DNA from: Bacteroidales bacterium UBA1199
GTDB taxonomy: Bacteria; Bacteroidota; Bacteroidia; Bacteroidales; UBA932
Assembly: GCA_002309795.1 (NCBI GenBank)
Contig: DBXZ01000063.1
Coordinates: 86,639 to 93,811 of the forward strand
DNA length: 7,173 nucleotides
Direction of reading: 5' to 3'
Shown: one piece after another, positions 1-6,026 of the stretch
How the letters are laid out: each line of letters starts with the position of its first letter
Numbering within the stretch: position 1 is the first letter of the stretch
Program-made: the position numbers and the translations under genes
The notes under the pieces: generated by a model
Told to the model about the DNA's origin: nothing
Databases searched by the model: none
Seen by the model: only the letters and a program-made list of their open reading frames with translations

Positions 1-1308
1 ATCGATGTCAAGCCCATCCGCGACTATGATATCTTCGTGGACAAGACCATGGAATTCAAGATCGTCAAGATCAACCACGAATTCCACAACGTGGTCGTTT
101 CCCACAAGGCACTCATCGAGGCTGAACTCGAAGCCCAGAAGGCAGAGATCATCAGCAAGCTCGAGAAGGGCCAGATTCTGGAAGGTACCGTCAAGAACAT
201 CACCTCCTACGGCGTATTCGTAGACCTGGGCGGCGTTGACGGTCTCATCCACATCACCGACCTTTCCTGGGGCCGCGTAAGCCATCCGGAAGAGGTCGTC
301 TCCCTCGACCAGAAGATCAACGTGGTTATTCTGGAATTCGACAAGGAGAAGAACCGCATCGCCCTCGGCCTGAAGCAGCTTACCCCGCACCCGTGGGAAG
401 CGCTCGACCAGAACCTCAAGGTTGGTGACAAGGTCAAGGGTAAAGTGGTCGTCATCGCTGACTACGGCGCATTCGTAGAGGTGCAGCCGGGCGTCGAGGG
501 TCTGATCCATGTCTCTGAAATGAGCTGGTCCCTCCACCTGCGCAGCGCACAGGACTTCCTGACCGTGGGCCAGGAGGTTGAGGCCGTGATCCTCTCGCTC
601 GACCGCGAAGAGCGCAAGATGTCCCTGGGCATCAAGCAGCTCAAACCGGATCCGTGGGCAACGATCTTCGAGAAATACCCCATCAACTCCAAGCACACCG
701 CAACCGTTCGCAACTTCACCAACTTCGGTGTATTCGTCGAACTGGAAGAGGGTGTCGACGGTCTCGTTCACATCAGCGACCTGAGCTGGACCAAGAAGGT
801 GAAACATCCTTCCGAGTTCACCGCTATCGGTGAGCCGCTCGAGGTTGTCGTCCTGGAAATCGACCAGGAGAACCGCCGCCTCAGCCTGGGTCACAAGCAG
901 CTCGAGGAGAACCCTTGGGAAGCTTATGAGAACATCTACACCGTGGGTTCCGTCCACGAAGGCACTGTGAAGACCTTCGTCGACAAGGGCGCCATCATCA
1001 TTCTCGACGAGAACATCGAGGGTTACTGCTCGATGCGCAACATCGTCAAGGAAGACGGTACCCAGCCGAAGGAAGGCGACAAGCTCGCATTCCGCGTAGA
1101 GGAGTTCAACAAGAACAGCAAGCGCATCCTTCTCTCGCACACCAAGACCTACGCAGCTGCCAAGGCTGAAGAGGCTGCTGAGAAAGACAGCGAAGCAAAG
1201 TCCACCCAGAAGGCCGTGAAGAAGATCAAGGCCAACCTGGAGAAGACCACCCTCGGTGACATCTCCGCTCTCGCTTCCCTGAAGGACGAAATGGAGAAGA
1301 ACCAGTAG
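1..1308 (+). CDS. rpsA: 30S ribosomal protein S1, 5'-truncated by the window edge
   Basis: S1 binds mRNA on the small ribosomal subunit and helps unfold and position it for initiation, which matters in Bacteroidota where Shine-Dalgarno pairing is weak. The frame is open from base 1, so the gene begins upstream; the in-frame ATG at 49 and GTG at 37 are internal codons. About 435 residues are visible. They start in the tail of one S1 domain, followed by four S1 (OB-fold) repeats at about nt 169-381, 421-642, 679-903 and 937-1146. The first three carry the typical G-V/A-F-V core and a GLIHI/GLIHV/GLVHI strand. The last is degenerate (EGYCSM in place of GLxHxS). Six-domain S1 proteins are usual, so roughly the first domain and most of the second are missing. 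A charged Lys/Ala/Glu-rich tail of about 50 residues ends the protein. rnz follows after 4 bases, so the two are probably co-transcribed. Identification is very secure. Confidence 0.97.
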   Translation: MDVKPIRDYDIFVDKTMEFKIVKINHEFHNVVVSHKALIEAELEAQKAEIISKLEKGQILEGTVKNITSYGVFVDLGGVDGLIHITDLSWGRVSHPEEVVSLDQKINVVILEFDKEKNRIALGLKQLTPHPWEALDQNLKVGDKVKGKVVVIADYGAFVEVQPGVEGLIHVSEMSWSLHLRSAQDFLTVGQEVEAVILSLDREERKMSLGIKQLKPDPWATIFEKYPINSKHTATVRNFTNFGVFVELEEGVDGLVHISDLSWTKKVKHPSEFTAIGEPLEVVVLEIDQENRRLSLGHKQLEENPWEAYENIYTVGSVHEGTVKTFVDKGAIIILDENIEGYCSMRNIVKEDGTQPKEGDKLAFRVEEFNKNSKRILLSHTKTYAAAKAEEAAEKDSEAKSTQKAVKKIKANLEKTTLGDISALASLKDEMEKNQ

Positions 1309-1312
1309 TCTG

Positions 1313-2131
1313 ATGGAGTTCTCCCTGACAACATTGGGCACGGCTTCCGCCAAGCCGATTGTTGACAAGTATCCGAGCGCTCACGTATTCAACATACGTG
1401 GGCGCTTGTTCTTGGTGGATTGCGGCGAAGGAACGCAGACACAGCTGCTCAGGAACAAGATTTCGATGATGAAGATAGACAACATCCTGATCTCGCACCT
1501 GCACGGCGACCACGTCTTCGGTATCTTCGGCCTGCTTTCCACCCTGGGAATGATAGGCCGCACCGCGCCGCTGCACATCTACGCGCCGCGCGACTTTTCC
1601 TCCATTCTCCACTTCTGGCAGGGCCACTTCGGCGAGGGCGTTCCCTATGAAATCGTCCACCACACGCTGGCGGCCAAGGCTCCCGAGGTAATCTGCGAAA
1701 TGCCCACGGTCGACGTGCTGGCCTTCCCGCTGAACCACGGGATCGACGCATTCGGCTTCATTTTCCGCGAGAAGTGGCCGCTCGACCGCGCCGGCAATCC
1801 CATGCGCAAGGGCCGCACCGCCGCCTATTGCAGCGACACCGCCCCCTTCCCGCAGGAGATCGAATGGCTGCAGGGCGTGGACCTGCTCTACCACGAGGCC
1901 ACCTACGGCGAGGAGATGCACGACAAGGCGCTCGCGCGCTACCATTCCACAGCCGCACGCGCGGCCACGGTCGCACGCGAAGCCGGCGTTTCGCAGCTCG
2001 TAATCGGCCATTTCTCGTCGCGCTACAAAGACCTGAACGTCCTGCTCGACGAGGCGCGCGCCATCTTCCCGGAGACGGTTCTGGCCCAGGAGAACGGCCG
2101 CTACGTGATTCCGGTGCCGGAACGATTGTAG
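1313..2131 (+). CDS. rnz: Ribonuclease Z (tRNase Z), short-arm form
   Basis: RNase Z is a metallo-beta-lactamase-fold endonuclease that cuts the 3' trailer from precursor tRNAs in the cytoplasm. All family landmarks are visible in 272 residues: the SHLHGDH zinc motif at 61-67, H142, D175 in the YCSDT motif, the HEAT box at 194-197 and H233 in GHFSSRY. The spacing from D175 to H233 (58) matches the D211-H269 spacing known for the Bacillus subtilis enzyme. H142 to D175 is only 33 residues against about 71, so the protein is some 35 residues shorter than the usual ~305 because the flexible-arm (exosite) insertion is nearly gone. What remains, residues 151-168, is rich in Arg and Lys and lacks the GP-motif hairpin. 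The ATG at 1313 is 4 bases after the rpsA stop and gives the expected N-terminus (TLGTASA). The stop codon is part of a terminator hairpin. It is very probably catalytic; its cleavage-site choice could differ from long-arm enzymes. Confidence 0.95.
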   Translation: MEFSLTTLGTASAKPIVDKYPSAHVFNIRGRLFLVDCGEGTQTQLLRNKISMMKIDNILISHLHGDHVFGIFGLLSTLGMIGRTAPLHIYAPRDFSSILHFWQGHFGEGVPYEIVHHTLAAKAPEVICEMPTVDVLAFPLNHGIDAFGFIFREKWPLDRAGNPMRKGRTAAYCSDTAPFPQEIEWLQGVDLLYHEATYGEEMHDKALARYHSTAARAATVAREAGVSQLVIGHFSSRYKDLNVLLDEARAIFPETVLAQENGRYVIPVPERL

Positions 2132-2140
2132 CGCTTTTTT
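2099..2140 (+). terminator. Intrinsic terminator overlapping the 3' end of rnz
   Basis: A two-tier hairpin is followed by a T-run. The outer stem pairs CGCTAC (2099-2104) with GTAGCG (2128-2133). The inner stem pairs TTCCG (2109-2113) with CGGAA (2118-2122) around the loop GTGC. The two stems are separated by an internal loop (GTGA against CGATT). Six T residues follow at 2135-2140, one base after the stem. The rnz stop codon (2129-2131) lies in the outer stem, so the last coding codons also encode the terminator. It would close the rpsA-rnz transcription unit. The internal loop weakens the hairpin, so termination may be partial. Confidence 0.6.
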
Positions 2141-2142
2141 GC

Positions 2143-2150
2143 TATCTTTG
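2143..2150 (+). promoter_or_regulatory. Bacteroidota-type -7 promoter box for the glucosaminidase-mltG unit
   Basis: TATCTTTG fits the Bacteroidota primary-sigma -7 consensus TAnnTTTG exactly. It stands 2 bases after the T-run of the preceding terminator and ends 9 bases before the ATG at 2160, so transcription would start only a few bases upstream of that codon. There is no TTTG at the usual -33 distance (about 2118-2123 is CGGAAC); the nearest partial match, ATTG at 2125-2128, is too close. Its position at a transcription-unit boundary supports it, while the missing -33 element lowers confidence. Confidence 0.5.
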
Positions 2151-2159
2151 CCTTCTGCT

Positions 2160-3131
2160 ATGAATTGGAGACTGCTTCTGTCTGTCCTGCTCCTGTGCTT
2201 CTTATTCCCGGGCCTTTCCGCCCAGGAACGGGTGCGTATCTCGCGTCAGGACTATATCGAACGCTACAAGGCGATCGCCATCCGCCAGATGGTCGAGTAC
2301 GGCATTCCGGCCAGCATCACGCTGGCGCAGGCCTGCCTCGAATCGGGCGACGGCAACAGCACGCTGGCCGTGGAGGGCAACAACCACTTCGGCATCAAGT
2401 GCCACGGCTGGCAGGGCGGAAAGATCTACCACGACGACGACCTCCTGCAGGAGTGCTTCCGCAAATACGACAAGGTGGAAGATTCCTTCCGCGACCATTC
2501 GGAGTTCCTGCGTTACCGCGACCGCTACGCCTTTCTTTTCGAGCTGGATCCGAAGGATTACCGGGGCTGGGCCTACGGTCTGAAGAAGGCCGGCTACGCC
2601 ACCGCGCCCGAATATGCCCAGCGTCTGATCGCCATCATCGAGCAGAACAATCTTTCGCAGTACGACGGCGTGGCGGAAGACGCATTCCCCGAAGCCGAAG
2701 CGATTCCCACTCCCATCACGGCGGAAAAGTCGGTCCGCATTACCCCGGACAAGGGCAGCCCGCTCTACCGGATCTCCCTGGCCCGCCAGGTCTACAGCCG
2801 CAACGACGTCACCTACATCCTGGCCGAGGGGTACGACACCTACGAATCGCTCGCCAAGGAGTTCCGCCTCTTCCGGCGGGAACTGCTCCGTTTCAACGAT
2901 ATGAAAGAGGAAATCCCGATCGTGGCCGGACAGGTTATCTATCTGGAGAAGAAGCGCACCCGCAGTGCAAAATACCTGGAGATGCACGTGGCGGAAGAGG
3001 GCGAAACGATGTACGACCTCTCGCAGCGTTATGCGGTCCGGCTGCGCAACCTCTATATGTATAATGGTATGAAGGAGGGAGACGAGCCGGTTCCCGGCCA
3101 GAAGATCTACCTCCAGCCGCGTAAAAAGTAA
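2160..3131 (+). CDS. Secreted GH73-type N-acetylglucosaminidase with two LysM repeats
   Basis: Probable peptidoglycan hydrolase that cleaves the glycan strand after N-acetylglucosamine, acting in the periplasm. The 323-residue protein begins with a signal peptide (MNWR, then a Leu-rich core to about residue 17, likely cleavage near A21-Q22; no convincing lipobox). Residues ~28-165 form a FlgJ/GH73-type glucosaminidase domain. They include ITLAQACLESGDGNS with probable catalytic Glu61, the NNHFGIKC motif at 74-81, and a conserved KYDKVEDSFRDHSEFL segment. A linker (~170-200) leads to two LysM-like repeats: a divergent one at ~216-262 and a clearer one at ~275-317 ending PGQKIYLQP. LysM binds GlcNAc-containing glycan and would hold the enzyme on the wall. 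I chose the ATG at 2160 over an in-frame TTG at 2139, because the TTG lies upstream of the -7 box and would only lengthen the signal peptide. mltG follows 5 bases later. The family call is strong; exact bond specificity is inferred. Confidence 0.9.
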   Translation: MNWRLLLSVLLLCFLFPGLSAQERVRISRQDYIERYKAIAIRQMVEYGIPASITLAQACLESGDGNSTLAVEGNNHFGIKCHGWQGGKIYHDDDLLQECFRKYDKVEDSFRDHSEFLRYRDRYAFLFELDPKDYRGWAYGLKKAGYATAPEYAQRLIAIIEQNNLSQYDGVAEDAFPEAEAIPTPITAEKSVRITPDKGSPLYRISLARQVYSRNDVTYILAEGYDTYESLAKEFRLFRRELLRFNDMKEEIPIVAGQVIYLEKKRTRSAKYLEMHVAEEGETMYDLSQRYAVRLRNLYMYNGMKEGDEPVPGQKIYLQPRKK

Positions 3132-3136
3132 CGACG

Positions 3137-4270
3137 ATGGGCAAACGGAAAAAGGGAGGACGCAGACGGTTTTCGCTGGGCGGAATCATGCTGGTCCTGG
3201 CGCTGACAGCCGCACTTGCGGGATTGAATTACTACGGAACTTTTCTCTACGACAATATCAACGAGGTGATCCCGGGCCGCGGCATCGTGGAGGTCGGCAA
3301 GAACGCCACCTACGAGGACCTCTGCAACGCGATGCTCGAGAGCGGCGTGCTGGACAATCCCAAGACCTTCCTCCGTGCCGCCAAGTACTACAAACTGCAG
3401 GACAACTTCAAGCCCGGCTGCTACCGCTTTGTCCGCGGCATGAACAACAAGGCCATCGTGCGCACCTTCGCCTGCGGCTGGCAGGAACCGGTGCAGCTGA
3501 CCTTCAACAGCCACGTCCGGTCGCTGGAGCGCCTCTCGGCCGTGCTGGGCGAGAAACTGGAGGCCGACTCCGCTGAATTCGCCAGCGTGCTGCTCGATCC
3601 GCAGACCGCGCGCGCCTACGGCTTCCAGCCCGAGACCTTCATCTCCATGTTCATCCCCAATACCTACGAAGTCTACTGGACCATCACGCCCGCCAACTTC
3701 GTGACGCGGATGTTCAAGGAGTGGGAAGCTTTCTGGAACGAGACCCGCACCCAGAAGGCCGATGCGATGGGCCTCTCCAAAACCGAGGTCAGTACGCTGG
3801 CTTCCATCGTGGTAGAGGAGACCCGCTTCTCCGACGAGATGCCCGTGATTGCGGGCGTCTATCTCAACCGCCTGCACAAGCGCATTCCGCTTCAGGCCGA
3901 CCCGACCGTCAAATTCCTGGTCCGGGAAGAGGGGGTGACCCGCATCCTGAACCGCCATCTCAAAATCGATTCTCCCTACAACACCTACCTGCGCCGCGGC
4001 CTGCCTCCGGGACCCATCACGATGCCCTCGATAACGGCCATCGATGCGGTGCTCAATTACACCCACCATCACTTCTACTATTTCTGCGCCCGCGCCTCTT
4101 TTGACGGGCGGCACGAATTCGCCAGCTCCTACAACGACCATGTGAAGTACGCAAACGCCTACCACGCCGCCTATAAGGAGTGGGAACGGGAACGTGCGGA
4201 GGCCCAGGCGGTCGCCGCACTGGAAACGGTGGTGGTAAATACCGAACCTACATCCGCTCCGGGAGCGTAA
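3137..4270 (+). CDS. mltG: Endolytic murein transglycosylase MltG (YceG family)
   Basis: MltG is an inner-membrane lytic transglycosylase that cuts nascent glycan strands internally and so helps set their length. The 377-residue protein has a very basic N-terminus (KRKKGGRRR), one membrane segment at about residues 15-34, and then a periplasmic region. A LysM-like part spans ~48-110, with the YceG domain following. Catalytic Glu228 sits in ASIVVEET (222-229) and corresponds to E218 of E. coli MltG; the first Glu of the E. coli ASIVEKET motif is Val226 here. LQADPTV (252-258) and the YNTY...GLPPGPI block (281-294) are also characteristic. The C-terminal tail from ~345 is Glu/Ala-rich and lacks family motifs. 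The start ATG is preceded by an A-rich stretch (3122-3131) rather than a Shine-Dalgarno sequence, as expected in Bacteroidota. It is co-transcribed with the upstream glucosaminidase (5-base gap). Its last 23 bases overlap the end of argS on the other strand. Confidence 0.96.
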   Translation: MGKRKKGGRRRFSLGGIMLVLALTAALAGLNYYGTFLYDNINEVIPGRGIVEVGKNATYEDLCNAMLESGVLDNPKTFLRAAKYYKLQDNFKPGCYRFVRGMNNKAIVRTFACGWQEPVQLTFNSHVRSLERLSAVLGEKLEADSAEFASVLLDPQTARAYGFQPETFISMFIPNTYEVYWTITPANFVTRMFKEWEAFWNETRTQKADAMGLSKTEVSTLASIVVEETRFSDEMPVIAGVYLNRLHKRIPLQADPTVKFLVREEGVTRILNRHLKIDSPYNTYLRRGLPPGPITMPSITAIDAVLNYTHHHFYYFCARASFDGRHEFASSYNDHVKYANAYHAAYKEWERERAEAQAVAALETVVVNTEPTSAPGA

Positions 4271-6026
4271 TGCCCAGGATGCCCATCGCCTTGACCAGCA
4301 CCGAGGCGATCAGACGGATCAGTTCGAGCCGCTGCGCCCGGACGGCCTCGTCTTCTTCGCGCAGGATCTGCGTGTCGTGGTAATATTGGTTGAATTCCTT
4401 GGCCAGATCATAGGCATAATTGGCGATGATGGCGGGTGAGAGCGCCTCTCCCGCTTCCCGGATTTTGTCGGGATAGGTGGCGATCAGGCGGATGATGCTC
4501 TCCTCCTTGGCGATGACCGGCGCACCGCAGGCCCCGATCCGGCATCCCTGCTCCGCTGCCTTGCGGAGGATGGATTTGATGCGGGCGTGGGTGTACTGGA
4601 TGAACGGGCCGGTGTTGCCGTTGAAATCGATGGACTCCTTGGGGTCGAAGAGCATCGTCTTCTTGGGATCTACCTTGATGATGAAGTATTTCAGCGCACC
4701 GAGGCCCAGCGTGTGGAAGAGTTCGTCCTGCTCCGCCTCGCTCATGCCTTCGAGTTTGCCCAGTTCGAGCGACGTCTCGCGGGCCGTGTTGTACATTTTC
4801 TCGATCAGGTCGTCGGCGTCGACCACCGTTCCCTCGCGGGATTTCATCTTGCCCTCGGGCAACTCCACCATGCCGTAGGAGAGGTGGTGGATGGCATCGG
4901 CCCAGGAGAAGCCCAACTTCTTGAGGATCAGCTTCAAGACCTGGAAGTGGTAGTTCTGTTCGTTGCCCACCACATAGATATGCTCATCCAGGTTGTATTC
5001 TTCAAAACGCTGGCGGGCGGTGCCCAGATCCTGCGTCATATAGACCGAGGTGCCGTCGCCGCGCAGCAGCAGTTTCTGGTCGAGACCGTCGCCGGTGAGG
5101 TCGCACCAGACGCTGCCGTCTTCCTTCTTGTAGAAGATGCCGCGTGAGAGTCCCTCAGCCACCAGTTCCTTGCCGCCTTTGTAGGTCTGGGATTCATAAT
5201 AGGTCCGGTCGAAGCTGATGCCCAGCGAGCGGTAGGTCTCGTCGAATCCTTCATAGACCCAGCCGTTCATCTTTTTCCAGAGCGCCACGGTGGCTTCGTC
5301 GCCCTGTTCCCACTTGACCAGCATGGCCTGCGCCTCCTTGAGAATCGGGGCGTTCTTCTCGGCCTCTTCTTCCGGCATTCCGCCGGCCACCAGCTGCGCG
5401 ACTTCGGCCTTGAGCAGGTCGTTGAACTTCACGTAGTAGTCGCCGATCAGGTGGTCTCCCTTCTTGCCGGCCTGCTCCGGGGTGATGCCGTTTCCGCACT
5501 TGAGCCAGGCGAGCATCGATTTGCAGATGTGGATGCCGCGGTCGTTCACCAGGTTGACCTTGAGGACTTTGTGTCCGTATGCGGCGAGCAGGTTGGCTAC
5601 CGAGGCGCCCAAAAGGTTGTTGCGTACGTGGCCCAGGTGGAGCGGCTTGTTGGTGTTGGGGGAGGAGAACTCCACCATCACGGTCTTGCCCGTAGCGGGC
5701 AGCTGGCCGAAGGCCGCATCGGCCGCCAGGCGCCCCAGCGTGTCGCTCCAGAAGGAGGGAGCCAGTTTGATGTTGAGGAATCCCTTGATGACATTGTATC
5801 CCGAAACCTCCGCGTCGTTGGCCTTGAGCCAGCTTCCGATGGCCTCTGCCGTGGCTTCCGGGCTCTGGCGGCTGGTGCGCAGCAGCGGGAACACGACGAG
5901 GGTCAGATCGCCTTCGAATTCCTTGCGGGTGGCTTGGAACTGAAGCATGGAAACGGGGATTTCAGCGCCATAGAGCGCCTGGACTGCCCGGAGGCAGGAC
6001 TGGGACAGGTATTGTACAGGATTCAT
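4248..6026 (-). CDS. argS: Arginyl-tRNA synthetase
   Basis: Class I aminoacyl-tRNA synthetase that charges tRNA-Arg with arginine using ATP; cytoplasmic. The 592-residue product has full family length. Residues ~1-90 form the N-terminal domain specific to ArgRS, which contacts the tRNA elbow. The Rossmann catalytic domain follows, opening with VEFSSPNTNKPLH and the HIGH-equivalent HLGH at 130-133. The KMSK-loop equivalent is KMKSR at 393-397. The helical DALR anticodon-binding domain starts with NTGPFIQYTHAR at 471-482 and ends in the characteristic GI-x-LPERM. The start ATG (6024-6026) overlaps the TGA of the upstream transporter gene as ATGA, which suggests translational re-initiation; no Shine-Dalgarno sequence is visible before it. 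The stop codon lies within the mltG reading frame on the opposite strand. Nothing is missing or broken. Confidence 0.98.
   Translation of the reverse strand: MNPVQYLSQSCLRAVQALYGAEIPVSMLQFQATRKEFEGDLTLVVFPLLRTSRQSPEATAEAIGSWLKANDAEVSGYNVIKGFLNIKLAPSFWSDTLGRLAADAAFGQLPATGKTVMVEFSSPNTNKPLHLGHVRNNLLGASVANLLAAYGHKVLKVNLVNDRGIHICKSMLAWLKCGNGITPEQAGKKGDHLIGDYYVKFNDLLKAEVAQLVAGGMPEEEAEKNAPILKEAQAMLVKWEQGDEATVALWKKMNGWVYEGFDETYRSLGISFDRTYYESQTYKGGKELVAEGLSRGIFYKKEDGSVWCDLTGDGLDQKLLLRGDGTSVYMTQDLGTARQRFEEYNLDEHIYVVGNEQNYHFQVLKLILKKLGFSWADAIHHLSYGMVELPEGKMKSREGTVVDADDLIEKMYNTARETSLELGKLEGMSEAEQDELFHTLGLGALKYFIIKVDPKKTMLFDPKESIDFNGNTGPFIQYTHARIKSILRKAAEQGCRIGACGAPVIAKEESIIRLIATYPDKIREAGEALSPAIIANYAYDLAKEFNQYYHDTQILREEDEAVRAQRLELIRLIASVLVKAMGILGITLPERM
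4255..4267. repeat. Short palindrome in the mltG/argS convergent overlap
   Basis: CGCTCC (4255-4260) and GGAGCG (4262-4267) are perfect inverted copies around a single G, located inside the stretch that codes for the ends of both mltG and argS. As RNA it could form at most about five G/C-rich pairs with a three-base loop in either direction. There is no T-run on either side, so it is not a standard intrinsic terminator. It may be a chance result of codon choice. Confidence 0.3.

Noticed and set aside
1226..2011. A 261-codon minus-strand open frame across the rpsA/rnz junction
   Set aside because: It spans two well-supported genes on the other strand and shows no family motif; a shadow of biased codon use.
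2139..2159. An earlier in-frame TTG start for the glucosaminidase gene
   Set aside because: It is a rare start codon sitting at the terminator T-run and upstream of the -7 box, and it would add seven residues to an already complete signal peptide. The ATG at 2160 is preferred.
2202..2987. A 261-codon minus-strand open frame opposite the glucosaminidase gene
   Set aside because: No recognisable domain, no promoter or initiation context, and composition expected of an antisense shadow. The + strand gene explains this region.
3815..3823. Val226 in place of the first Glu of the MltG ASIVEKET motif, considered as loss of the active site
   Set aside because: Counting along the E. coli protein places the catalytic residue E218 at the second Glu, which is retained here as Glu228, so the enzyme should be active.
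3107..4165. A 352-codon open frame on the minus strand opposite mltG
   Set aside because: It mirrors a GC-rich, highly biased coding strand. The product is Val/Gly/His-rich without a recognisable domain, while MltG on the + strand has clear family motifs. It is treated as a shadow frame.
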